From contig LR746270.1 of NCBI GenBank assembly GCA_902729315.2, positions 8,034,721-8,098,720 on the forward strand: a stretch of 64,000 nucleotides of DNA, given 5' to 3'. Shown here piece after piece: positions 10,380 through 22,429 of the stretch (its first letter is position 1; every line of letters begins with the position of its first letter). This stretch comes from Spirodela intermedia. Lineage: Eukaryota; Streptophyta; Magnoliopsida; Alismatales; Araceae. A model generated the notes under the pieces. The model did no database searches. It was not told the DNA's origin and saw only the letters and a program-made list of their open reading frames with translations. Position numbers and translations under genes: made by a program.

Positions 10380-12400
10380 CTTTCGCCTTCTAGGTTAGTG
10401 AGAGATATAGAGGGAGAGAGAGATTTATAGCTCGATAGAGAGGGAGAGAGATTGCTGCAATGATCGACTTTGAGAGACAGGCCCGGTTACTTCCCTAGGT
10501 CATGTCAGGGAAACGGGATAAATCTACGTAGATCTAGAGAGAGAAAGCAAGTCAGGAACCTATGTAGCCTCCGAAAGGGTTGGTAATACTGTAAGACATG
10601 GGAAAAGTTTGATAATCGACATCATATTTGCATTCAACGAGGGAAAAATCGTGTGTTTTACCATGAGCGGTCCATTTATAAAGGAGTGAGAACACGTAGA
10701 GGGGGAATCTCTCTCGTTGTACGCGGCTACGATTTCAATCCGCTCTGTCTCTCTCTAGAAAGTTGGAGCACTGTGCAAGGCTTTCCACTCGCAATGAATC
10801 TCTGTTCACAAGGGAGGAACTCGTGTTCCTTGGACCACAGCGCAGGTCCGCCTTTAAGAGGATTCCCCATAGGGTCAACTTAGCGAGAGAGAGAGAGAGA
10901 GAGAGAGATTGGCGATCCGTTATGTTAACTTTTAAGTCAGCATAACTAGAAAACAAGAAAAAGAAGAAAATAAAATTGGCAATTGCAGTACAAATTTGTG
11001 CCCGAACAGGAATCATGAAGTAAGATAACTTTGAGAAACTCAAGCTCGTGTCCTTCACAGGACCCGGCACTTCGTATTCAAATAACAGCGAGCCAGCGAG
11101 CGAGTGAGTGAGAGTGAGTCAGTGGAAGAGAGAGAGAGAGGAACGGGTTTGTGCTCGGCCGGCTCTTGTTTTACAAGTTTATTGTTGCTATAATGTACAA
11201 CAAACAGAACGTGATTCGAAAATATATTAAACCATCAAAAATTATTAAAGATTGGAATAATGATATAAATGAAACCTGTAGAGCAATAATGTTAATGTTC
11301 CCTTGGTTTTCGGACCTAACCAGACTCAGTGGAGTTCTACCATCCTGGCCACCATTCGTGACGTGTAAAGGGTATTTCCCAATGCTGGAAACGGGAGTTT
11401 GACTTCTGCTCCCTCCTGTGAACCGTTGACGAAACTCGTTTCTCTCACAAGCCTTGGAACTCTGAGCTTACATCGCCTACTGAATGGCCTCCGTCATCTT
11501 CCCCCTCCTCTCCCATGTGCCATTAAAACCCATCGCCTCATCGAAATCGAATTCCCCTTCAATCGCAGGAAAAGCCCATCACCTATTTCGTCTCGCCTTC
11601 ATGAATGCGCATGGTATTTGCTGTCAACTCTAGAAAATATAAGTAGATGATCCATGAATGTCGGACGTTGATGGATTTTTCCGTTGGTTTTGCTTAAAAA
11701 CACGTTAGCAGTAGAGCAACCTCTGTCAGAAGGCGATTCGCAGGCTTCTCCCTGTGATTTGTCTAGTAGTGCAAGTATGCTACAACTATATACAACATCA
11801 AAGTATAAATCGGACAACTGTAGAACTATAGTATAACAGGCCGCAGAACTACGGCACAACGATAATCTAATTATCGTTCTGGGTCTGGAACCTAATTCGC
11901 GGGTTTTTCGCTCTAGATTATTGCCATATGTACTGGGAAAGTGAATTTGGAAAATCCCGTCGAGGAATTTATAAGGGTTCACTGCATCTATATAGGTCTT
12001 CTTAATCGTGTTCATTCGTCCTGGTGAATGAAGTTAGGCAGAAGGCATGTTGCTCGCCGAAAAGGAGACCTTGCTCCGAATGGAGAAACAGTGATCGACC
12101 CCATATCTTGTCGAACAAGAAGATGATTTGCCGTCCTCCCATACGCCTCTCCTTCCTCTTTCTGTGTACGCGCAGACCCACGCGAAGAAACAGTAGAAGA
12201 CTTCGATTGATCGTAGTATCGGAGTTCTTTGCGTAGAGGACTCTGCGTACACCTTTTCTAGATAGGGCGTCGTAAAGAATCGTCTCTCTCTCTCTCTCTC
12301 TCTCTCCCTCTCCCTCTCTATGGATCTCTCGTTCGCCCTCTCTTTCTTGGGGAGGATTTAAGAGTTTAGGAAGAAAGATGATCCTTGGGAATCAGTGCAT
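10380..12400. other. Intergenic region without a recognisable gene
   Basis: Mixed-composition DNA with GA/CT tracts at 10884-10908 and 12283-12318. The ORFs (for example 11599-12015 on minus, 12024-12236 on plus) show no recognisable domain and no linked exons. I see no gene or identifiable transposon here. Confidence 0.5.
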
Positions 12401-12404
12401 CTTC

Positions 12405-12825
12405 CAGTTGGAAAAGTCGTACGCTATGGAATTTGTATTGGGTTTTCACAATTCAGCTAGTTTTCCATTTTTGACAAAAAAAACAAACAAATATTTTCAC
12501 GCAATTGAGAGCATTCAAGTCTCAACATGTGTGAAAAATATAGCCTCATTTGTGGTCCTTCGGGCAGAATTGAACCCACAATTGACATTGAAACCGAGAA
12601 GGTGAATAATATATTAGCATATACTATGGAATTTGGATTATCTTTTCACAATTCAGATAGTTTTCCACATCTGACGAAAAAACCCAACAAATATTTACAT
12701 GCAATGCTAAGCATTCATGTGTCAATGTCTGGGAGAAAAACGGCCTAGTATGTTGTCCTCTGGCTACAATTGAACCGACATTTGACATTGAAATACACGG
12801 TGAATAATATATTAGCATATGCTTC
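12405..12825. repeat. Two-copy tandem repeat, period about 200 bp
   Basis: The first copy starts near 12421 and the second near 12621. Both contain CTATGGAATTTG, TTTTCACAATTCAG, TAGTTTTCCA, an AACAAATATTT module and GTGAATAATATATTAGCATA. The matching blocks stay about 200 bp apart. The copies differ at many positions, so the duplication is not recent. No coding content is seen. Confidence 0.8.
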
Positions 12826-14485
12826 ACCAATAAACTTCCCTTTTCAAGATATATTGCTAATTTTTAACCATGTCCACACCAACAAATGATGGCGCCCCAC
12901 AATTGAAAGAGGAATGGGCCATAAATAGATTAAATTATAGAGATGGATCTTGAAAAATAGTACTCCCTCATAGTATAACTTAATCTTCCCATAAAACGTT
13001 ATCAAATATAATTTTTTTTTTAAATCTACTTTATCAAAAAAATCCATAATTTTACACGTTCAACTTAATGTCTGATTTTAATAAAGTTTCACATACCATG
13101 ATTCATATTCTACGTATGTGCTTGTCCTCGAACAACTAACTTCATCCATCCATTTAGATGAAATGGAATATTATCATTTTAATTCCAATCCTTTAAAATT
13201 ATATTACTTATATGAGATGTATAGTACATGGATGATGGAGATGAAATAGTACTCTAGATCTTCTTGTTAACCTGATTCTCATTTTGACACTAATAAATAA
13301 CATGATAAATGTTCTTTGCTTAAATTAATGCAAAGCCCATTTCGGTGCTCAATAGAATATCTTGATCTTATATTTCCCTATCTTATAGTTTTATATTTTT
13401 TATCATTATAGAAAAACTATTCAATTCTGAAAAAAATAATATATTTAATGATATTTTGCACTCAATGTATTATTCCAAAGCAAAAATATTTCTTCCATAT
13501 AATTTTATCTTTGAAACATTGTATCATTCAGTCTTTGTTCATTAGTTCTGATGGCTTTGGAAAGCTTAAGATGTTTTGATGATGACTATATGCATGGAAG
13601 GGTATTTTAGTAACCTTATAATATAGTAGCATTATATAATTGACGAACTTGATCATTGAATGCGGAGTTTTGCATACTTAAGTGTAATTCACTTGGGAGT
13701 AGTAAAGTTACTATATGGCTATAAACTTAAGTAAGAGTTCAATTAAAGTGTAAATGATCATCACCCTTATGCATGAGCATTAAATAATTATTTTCTGTAC
13801 ATGTTCGAAAGGTCTTTCGAAGAAGAGTCCAATGCAGAAAACCCCGCAACAAAACCCCAAGGCATTGAATTGATATCAATTTTACAATATTAACATGTAT
13901 TTCTAGAGTTGGAAGTATACACATGGGACGTGATATGTTTTAGACCGTTAGGCAACTGTTGAAACGTCCTAATAAGTTGGAACGCCCAATAAGATCTGTT
14001 TATAAAGAGACATATGATCTCTTATAAAGAAGAAGAAGAGATAAAAAGAAAGAACGAGACAATATTCCACCTTCAATCTTTAGTGAGCTTCAGGGTCCAA
14101 CTTCCCTTGAGAATCTGGGCCAAATTGCTGCATAATTGAGAAGCTGAGAGTATGGTCCACAAGCTGCGCTCAAGTCTATAGCACTCATCAAGCTTCTCGA
14201 ACAACAACCATAAGGAACCAGGCTCTGAGAAGCCATGTAAACGCTTAAGAATGGTAACACATTGTAACTTGAGTTTTTAAATGGCATTTGAACGACACCA
14301 TAATTCGTGAATTCGAAAAAAAGAGCATAAAACTTTGTTCATGAAATTTGAATATGTCTCAGATTTTTACTAAGCACCAAGTATTGATATAATTCAAAAC
14401 ACTATTTTGAATTTCTTATGACTACACATTTTAATTTCTTTCCTCAGATGAACAAATCTTTATACGGCTAGATGTCACCTGTCAC
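12826..14485. other. AT-rich intergenic DNA
   Basis: Strongly AT-rich with no ORF of recognisable family. The ORFs at 13739-13924 and 14090-14287 (both minus) have no known motif. This may be decayed transposon flank, but nothing specific can be supported. Confidence 0.45.
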
Positions 14486-14893
14486 TGATAGAACTCCCCC
14501 GATTCTCGCTCCAGACCAGCTTTGGTCGCCCCTGCTGGCACCAAAACAGCCTTTCTTCTCAAAGTTGACGTCGAAACGGGGATGGTCAACACAAAGACTC
14601 TCTTACACCCATCACAGTTAGAAGAACCCACTCTAACTTGAGAAAGGGGATCCCCTCCCATTTTATAGGGAGAGCCCACCCACTATTCGGGCCGCCCAGA
14701 AAACCTGCCACGCACCGTTCTTTCTGGCCCATAGCTGGAGAAGGTGCGTCGAGCGGTTTACCCAATCACAACGCCCGCTCGTTCTGCCGGTTTGCTCGCT
14801 TCGACGCCTGATCCATGTATCTTATCGGCCTGTCGCTTGATCTGCCGCGGATCCGCTCTACGAGCCTAGATACAAATATCTGCGAGCGTAACA
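14486..14893 (-). repeat. Candidate 3' LTR of the copia element
   Basis: On the minus strand this about 408-bp block begins TGTTACGCTC immediately after the copia C-terminus and ends GTTCTATCA. It is far more GC-rich than the rest of the element and contains a TATA-like CCTATAAAATGG in a plausible LTR promoter position. The 5'-TG...CA-3' ends fit an LTR, but with no partner copy the boundaries stay inferred. Confidence 0.5.
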
Positions 14894-17470
14894 CAAGAAG
14901 CTTGGTGAAAGTATCGACCAAAATTCAAAGAAATTTCATATTCTTATTCACATGATCAAGAATTCAATGATGTGTAATATCTGTTTTCTTAGCCCATGAC
15001 TGAATTATGAGATCCTTTGCCAAAATTTATAGCACTGAATTATCATACGATTGGAAATGATCTAATCTAATTTTATTATCTTTCAATTCGGATGTAACCC
15101 ATAACACTTGCAAACAATATAATCCAGGAGTGGTATATTTAGCTTTAGCCATCTAATTAATCTTATACCATATTTCTGATCTATATTTTTTTTCAGCTAA
15201 GATTAATTTTGATCTTGTCATTCATGAAAGTTTTCTTTTCTCCTCCTCCAATTTGATTGTATTTTTGAGCTATCAATTTAGATTTGTTGCCAACAACTTC
15301 ACCCTTTTCATTTAATTTATTCTTGAAAATCTATTTAGTTTAAGTCATAGATATTTCATAATGTCTACAAACTAATTTCTATAATTTACTCTTTTCCAAT
15401 TGATTTAACTCCTCAGCTATAAAAGAAATCTATTTTTCACCCTTTAAAATTAATATCATCAAATTTTTGGTATTCTTCAATTTCGATCTAGTATTGATTC
15501 CTTTTTTGTACAGGTCCTATAATTTAATCTTTAGGATGACACTTGAAAAAATATTGTTTTTCTATCTTTCCTTATATCTTAGGAAGTTTTCTATCGTCTT
15601 TGATTGATATATATTGAAATTCGGTCTCTGATAATTCTACATCTTCTGCATAAAAAATTTCTTTCATTTTTCTTCATTAATTCAATATTCATGGTATTTT
15701 TACCACCATAACTTGTTTATTGTGAACTCTATATGTTCTGAAATTTTCTAAATACCCTAAAATATATCTTCATCAGTCCTTTGATCAAATTTTCTTCTTT
15801 CATCCTGACTATTTATAAGAACAAAGATTTTGCATAAAAAAATAATTGAAATTAATTAACATTTGGTCTCTTTCACTTTAATAATTCATAAATAATTTAA
15901 TAACTATTTTTTTCATAACAAAAAGCTTCAGGCCAAAATTCATGTAAATTATTTTCTGCCAACATTTTCCTTGATCCAATAAGTTTCTATTCTCCATTTC
16001 AGCAGTGTCATTTCATTGTGAAGATCTTGAACTTGAGAATTCATGAAATAATTCCTCCATCATCAAAAAAATCAGAAAATTTAATATTTTCAATTCTCTT
16101 CTATGATTACGTCCAATTCTCTTGATTTTAAATCGTTTTCATTCTCGATTTTCCACTTTCTCAAGTATCTCAAAGATGCCATTCTTATTATTCAAGAAGA
16201 ATAAAAAAATATATCTTAGAAACTCATCTACAATTACATATCCATACTGTCTTCCTCAAGGTTAGTCTAAATAAATCCTTGTGCAATAAATTTTTTGTGT
16301 GGTTGTTTGACCATATACTTCAAATTTTCACCTTTTTAACCTATTTTCCTTTCATACTAGAGCCATATTCAAAGTTTTCACTAGTCTTTAAATAAATTCA
16401 GTTCTTGCAATTTCCTAATATTGTGATTGAAAACTTGCTTTAGGCATCTATGCCACATCTCAAGAGAATTTCATAAATCATTTGGCATTAAGTAAATATT
16501 TAATTATTATAATTCTGATAGGTAAAAATACATATATTATTATTCTTGTGGTAGTGAGATGCGCCCATTACTTTGTGACATACGGGAAACAAGTATTTTA
16601 ATTTAATTTTTATTTTAGTGTCACTTAAGTAAATAATACTTCATCACATTTCGACTTATTTTACCTTGTGACATACTAGCATCACATTTTACATTAGAGT
16701 ATTATCATTAAGATAAATGTTTTTATGCTTCCAAATTTTAAGTTTCTTATTATCCCCAAAGGTCACTTCTCATTTCTCATGGAATGAGATAATTCACCTT
16801 TTTCCCTGGTCAGGTACGAAGAATGCTTGTTGTCAAGATATGGGGCTTCATCCATCTTAAGAAACTGTTTAAATAAATGAAATATGTTTCAATAGGGGGA
16901 GCCAAACATGGTATGAGTTAATTCTCATTAATTAGTCTAATATTTTCCAAGGAACTCATATTTTCCTAATCTTTGATTTTCTGGTGGGCTTTGTGGTCTC
17001 CCACATGTTTCTACTTTTTTTTGCATAGCAGAATTTTGTGTAAAGGATTTTGAGTTTTCTGATTTCATCTCTTTTTTACCTAACCACTGTACATATCCAC
17101 TTCCTTCTCTATTAATATGCATAATACTGAAATTCAATCATTTGATCTAGTTTCACTTGAGTGCTATTAAATTTCTCTAGAAAACTCTTTAGATTCAATT
17201 TTTCATTTTTCAGATCTAAGTTCTGATTTGTTGTTTTTCCTTGACAATGCTTTCACTAATTTCTAATTTTCCAAAAACTGTGTTCAGATGTTCTTTGAAT
17301 TTATGATTTTCATTCAATGTTTTGTTCATCATCTTTTATTTTCTTTATGAAAAACTCATTCAGGAACTCAACTAATTCATCATGAATTATATATCAGGCC
17401 ACACATAGAAAAAAAAGGAAAAGGGGTTGAATTAATCAATTTCAATTTCTGTTCTTGGTAAAAGACTACT
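14486..17470 (-). mobile_element. Decayed Ty1/copia retrotransposon, antisense, with many stops
   Basis: Reading the minus strand from 17400 downwards gives fragments in the order expected for a copia polyprotein. A gag-like tail lies near 17150 (LEKFNSTQVKLDQMIE). An integrase zinc-binding piece lies near 16430 (WHRCLKQVFNHNIRKLQEL) and integrase core fragments near 16250-16000. The reverse-transcriptase entry lies near 15310 (NKSKLIAQKYNQIGGGEK), and RNase H near 15140-14900 (YTTPGLYCLQVLWVTSELKD, YDNS, WAKKTDITHH, VDTFTKLL). Stops and frameshifts are frequent. Only about 100-200 bp separates the RT start from RNase H, so most of the RT core is deleted. The element cannot move. An LTR-like block follows the RNase H end at 14486-14893; I found no second LTR copy on the right. 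Confidence 0.82.
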
Positions 17471-18484
17471 TGTGAACCTTTAATCACTTTCTCAAGAACC
17501 TGTCCTAGAATGATTCTCTGAAATTTTTAATGTACAACTATTTTGATTTTATTTTATTTTATTGGAATACTATCATAATCGATTGTTCAGTTAAATTGAG
17601 TAATCAAGTGACATTGGTAGGATTTACAAAGGTCAATAAAAGAAGGGAAGAACTTCGACCGGGGAGACAGAATTGAGGGCATTCCGCAACCAATTCGCCT
17701 GAAATGAAAGACAAGTGGTCCCCTCAACCACGTGAGAATGCTAGAGCAGTGCTTAACCAGAAGAAGCTTTCTGCTGGAGCCTAGGATTCATACAAGACTA
17801 GTGCCCTAATAATCTCTCTCTTCAATCCAAAATTACTGTTCAAGAATCTTCTTCAAGAATTAATGTTCAAAAGAATTGTTATTACACTAGTAATCTTCTT
17901 CAAGAACCTCCCAAGTTAATTTTCGCTTTTAGAAATAATTATCTTTATAGGCAGTTCATTAGTCAACTATTAGATCCTCATTTCAAGAGCAGTCAATTAA
18001 ACAAGCATTTTAATTTCATACACTGGCTGAATCATTCCTTCGGTTTTTGTTTACAGTCCGTGGCATTGCTCAACTATAAGATCATTTCTAGCAAAACCCT
18101 GGTTCTTTCAAGCATCGTCAGTCCTTCGGACGTTATCACATTTGCAAAGAATCACATCACTAAGGTTGGGGTTATGAGCAGTCTACCTCTGGTGGGTTTT
18201 TCTCTGTGAGCTTCCACTTTTGCGGATGATGGGTAAGGAGTATAATAAAAATGGTGCCTGTCCACGAGTGCTACAGTGGAAAGACGTTTCTAATGTCCTA
18301 GTGGCCGCGGACATCATCCCTGACCCTGAGCTGCTGTGCATGTGCTTCCAGGAGACCCTTCAGGAGATAAAGTCCAAAATGCTGAGACATTTCATAGAAG
18401 TCTTGATGCTCCTGAAGTAGTCCCCCCTCCACTCCCCCCTTAGTCTCTGTCTGTCTATCTGTCTCTCCTCTCTCTCTCTCTCTC

Positions 18485-18535
<51 letters not shown>

Positions 18536-20600
18536 CCGTCTTTTCTCTCAAAAAGTCCAATCTCCAACTATTGGGCAAGAACCAGTACCCTTGAGGGCCC
18601 CTTATTAACACACTTTTGATGTTTGAACAAGTGCCCACTCCGACCAATAAAATGTTGCCCTCATGATCCCCACGAAAGGATGTTGGATAGGGAAGAATAA
18701 TTAACCCATAGCAACGGCACCGACGCAAGGAATTTAACATCTAGAGTTCAGCCTACTAAATTCATGGACCATTACAACAGCAGCTTCACTAGACGTGGAG
18801 AAGTGTACAAAGAAACACTCAACAGAAAATAAAATAGTCCTCACTCATAGGCCTAAAAACTCTCACATGAACCCTCTTGAGATCTCTCCTTGTAACCTCT
18901 TCCAGAGCTATCAAATGGGAAACGCAAGATGTGAAGAAGATCCTGGGAACCTTAGAGGACCACAAGATGTCAAATGGCCCGTTCCTCCTGTTAGAATTTT
19001 CCTATATTCTTCTCTGACGTGGGCCGTTCCAGTGAGAAATGCTCACCCCATCCGTTTGGCCATTTCCACGTTCCGCCGTCGCTCTGGAAGTGGGACATTT
19101 TCTTGATAAATAGCTCGCCCATTTATTTAGCTTCCCATTATCTGCCCACGACCGTTTCTCTCTCTCATGGATGTCTCCCATTATCTTTCTCATTAAATGA
19201 TGTAGCTTTACAGAACGAGCCACATTTAATATCTGGGGTCACCCCTTCACTCGGCCCGATATTCGTCATCCAGGAGACGTCCATACCTCACCCCCCCCCT
19301 TCAGCAGCAACCCCCTTTCAGAGCCAACCGTTCCCCAGTACAACCCACCTCCTGGCACCAAAGACAATTTGTCTTCTTCCCTGACACCATCCAGCAGCTG
19401 ATGTATAACACAGTTAACATATGGCAGCCTGTCTCACTCCCACGCTCCTCTCCCTCCTCCTATCTCTATCTCTCACTCTAAGCGGGAAGTAGCCGAAAAT
19501 CATTGCAGTTGGCTACACCCATTTAGGGACAGTGGCAACGAGACAATGGCCCAAGGTTATCGGAACAAATTAAAAATATATTCACATTGCAGTACCATCG
19601 ACATAGAACAAATGCATTCATCAGACGGCCCGAAAGCCAGAAAAGTCGAGCCCACGGCCATGAGACCCTCTACTGGTTCCGCTCACTGTCATGTACTGCC
19701 CCCGGCGGCAGCGCAGACCAGGACCGGGCGTCTTGATATTTCCCTCAAATCAAGCCGGACATTAACCCCCTTTCCCTCTCTCTGTCTCTGTCTCTTTGTC
19801 TCTCTATCTCTGTCTCTCTGCCTCTATTTTTGTCTTTTCTCAAAACTGCGGTGAAGATTTGAGGGAAAGATTCTGACTTCCTCTAAGAGGTCCACCTCCT
19901 AGTTTATTGGGAGTGGTGTGATATCACTATTAAGGCTCTGTCCAACTCCCTGAGGGCTGATTGATACACATGGATTAATAGTTAGTCTCCTTCCCCATCC
20001 TCGGGGATCCTACCTCATAAAGAATAGGAAGCAACTGTCTAAGACCACGAGAGCGTACCCGGAAAGAGAAGGCGGATGGGTGGGTGGGGCGGAGGGGGCA
20101 CATGTGGTATCAATCGTACCTGGACTGCCTTGTCCTTCCCATGGCGTTTCAAAGATCTATGCCTGTTGAATTGTAAGATAGTAATTATAGAAATTATCGG
20201 TGTTTCGAATGCCAGCAAAAGAGAGACATCTAGAGTGTTTCAAGTTTTTTTTATGTGTATGATAAACTGAGAGAAATAATTAAAAAATGAGAAAATACAA
20301 CCTTGAGCAGCCTTCTCTTGTACTAACCATGACTAGTCCTTTGATTAGAGCATATTTTGAAGCCTTGTAAAGGATGATGACATCAGAAAATTATTGAGAA
20401 TCTTGTAGAACCAAATACTATCTATATTATAATTTAAAATAGAAAATGAACAAATCTTACCATTTGAAGACTTTAATTTCATGTATTTCGCTATTCCATG
20501 CGAGATAATGCCAACAAAAACATAATTGACTGTCTAGAAAACGAAAAAATGTTTTGTTGCATTATCAAAATTAATTACATAATCAAAATTTTATTTTAAT
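17471..20600. other. Intergenic region with CT tracts, no supported gene
   Basis: Contains the compound CT/CTGT microsatellite 18443-18533 and shorter CT runs near 19440-19470 and 19780-19830. The ORFs at 18220-18420, 18795-19106, 19019-19384 and 19546-19854 carry no recognisable domain. Around 19000-19200 there are motifs such as GATAAATAG that could belong to a promoter, but no gene follows. Confidence 0.5.
18443..18533. repeat. Compound CT/CTGT microsatellite
   Basis: CTGT units at the start pass into CT runs with a few TTC and CCC interruptions, about 90 bp in all. It lies in the spacer between the copia relic and the WSD1-like locus. Confidence 0.92.
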
Positions 20601-20676
20601 TTTATCTTGTGACATTCCAATCTCCCTTGGTGAGCAATGAAGGATAACGTCGTCAACGTAGGAGGTGTAAACTTAC

Positions 20677-22307
20677 CGCATTGAGCTTGGTCTTGACAGC
20701 ATTGATATCGTCCAGGCATAACGCAACTGTAGTCAGCTTTTTCTTGGCAAGAGCTCCATACCCACCCCATCGTCGATCATCGTCTTATCCTCCTTCCGGA
20801 GCACCTGCATGCATAGATGAGTTCGCCGCGTACAGAGTCATGTACCAGGCCGCCTTCACTGCCCCACGTGCCTACCGCTACTCCCATTACGCTGGCAGCG
20901 AGGGAGAACTCCGCTCTCCGCCTCCCCTCTCCGCCGCTGCCGGGGAAAGTGATGGACATCACCCGGTTTGATGCGGATGGTTTTGAAAAGAATATGAAGA
21001 CTATAAAATCAAGCAGATTCACTCAAGAAATTAAAGTGAATGTGAGTGAACTTCGAAATTATCTAGAAACACCCCCAATTGAATAAACGAAAGGATCTGC
21101 AGTTTAAGAAAACCGCTGACAGGACACTCGGATTTATCACGTCAGAAAATATTCTCATCACGGTTTAAGATCTGCCGAATATCAATAACTGGCTATCCTA
21201 TGGTCTCTCAGGCGACAAAGAGCAAGAGAATATATTAAATGCACAAATTTAAATCGAGAAAGGAAAGAAGTTCACTATCGTTGTGGAAAGTTCATCATTC
21301 CGTCAGAGATGGCGCAGAGTAAACCGCAGGTTCCTTAGCAGAGTCAGACATCAGTTGGATTGCTGGAAGTGTTGACTTGTCTGGTGTTGAGGAAGAGCGG
21401 AGTTGCAAACATAGGTCGATGGGTATCGACAGAAAAAATGAATGGGAGAAGAGAAAAGCTCTAGACCGGGAGTAACGGGGTCCTCTCGATCAACCCGAGC
21501 CGGGGCGACGGGATCAAAAGATCAATGATCAATCACTTATTATAAACTTTCTTGAAATAAAACATTCTGTGTCCTCTCTTTGAGTCTCGTGCATATTTTA
21601 TAGCAGTAACCATAAATGCAACTAATAGTAAAACAAATCGCTCTTTTCGGAGCGTTTATGGCTCCGTTGCGGACGTTGAGCGCTTGGTAGCTGTTCTTCC
21701 GTTATTGTAGTAGATTTTCTGCCGTCATCTTCGTTGAGCTGTTTTGTCGGAGATTGGTTCTGTTGTAGCTGTTCCTTTTGACCAGTTCCTCCCTTTCCTT
21801 TCAGCTGCTGACCCGGCTGAAAATGACTCAATACTGCATCAGGGTTGCCAGGTCGCACGCAGCTAGCAAGGACGAGGCCCAGGAGGGAGACACCGTCCCC
21901 AAGCGCGTGGTGGAACCGCAGCACGGAGACTACTACGAAGACAGGGAAAATGATATCTACATCAACGAGTACGCTGGCGTCGTCACTGCTGATGAGTAGG
22001 GAGAAGCCGCTGTGGGAGATGAATCACGCGCTGCACGGTGGCGGCGGTCATCCGTTTTCTCTTCCTCCTCGGGGACGATAATCACGTGGTTATCGATGTC
22101 GACCACTAGGGAGCGTAGGCGGAGACAGTCGTTGATGAGGGAGGATTTGAGGACCCCTTTGACCGCGTCGACGTCGAAGGGGTTCTGAAAGGTGAGGACG
22201 CAGTGGATCACCTGCTCCAACTCCGGCTGCAGGAAGACCCTCCCAACTGGCGAAATCGGCTCATCGTAGAGGGTTCTAGCTCCGCTGCCTTCGTCCCGTC
22301 TTACCAT
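20677..22307 (-). pseudogene. Broken WSD1-like wax ester synthase/diacylglycerol acyltransferase
   Basis: WSD1-type enzymes esterify fatty alcohols or diacylglycerol with acyl-CoA to make cuticular wax esters. Recognisable minus-strand pieces: the N-terminus from the ATG at 22307 (MVRRDEGSGARTLYDEPISP, then LEQVIHCVLTFQNPFDVDAV), on to VDIDNHVIIVP near 22070; the catalytic acyltransferase motif RFHHALGDGVSLLGLVLAS at about 21918-21860 (HHxxxDG intact); and a later exon end near 20750-20677 (VALCLDDINAVKTKLNA then GTAAGT), equivalent to the family's LDDIK...MNA block before the INDV motif. Between the first two pieces the frame is lost, and the expected PLWE block appears on the opposite strand (see findings). 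The segment before LDDIN and the C-terminal half after 20677 were not found. A TATA box at 22411-22417 suggests the gene was once transcribed. It is called a pseudogene because of these breaks; a missed exon structure is possible. Confidence 0.7.
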
Positions 22308-22410
22308 GCTGGAAACAACCAGACAGAAAGCCTCCAAGGCCAAGAATTGAATGGTCCAAATGCTCGGGTCCCCCACTTGACATTTAAGGGTAGGAGATGG
22401 GCGGTGGGTT

Positions 22411-22417
22411 ATTTATA
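22411..22417 (-). promoter_or_regulatory. TATA box of the WSD1-like locus
   Basis: The minus strand reads TATAAAT here, about 104 bp upstream of the ATG at 22307, a normal plant TATA-to-ATG distance with a short 5' UTR. Confidence 0.5.
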
Positions 22418-22429
22418 CAACATCCCACA

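Noticed and set aside
18220-18420. 66-residue plus ORF (MRMMGKEYNKNGACP...)
   Set aside because: I do not recognise a family. It is short, isolated and lacks splice-linked partners, so it is not called as a gene.
20777-21086. ORFs on both strands in the GC-rich stretch inside the WSD1-like locus
   Set aside because: Neither strand gives the expected WSD1 middle segment, and no other domain is seen. Left as unexplained sequence within the pseudogene.
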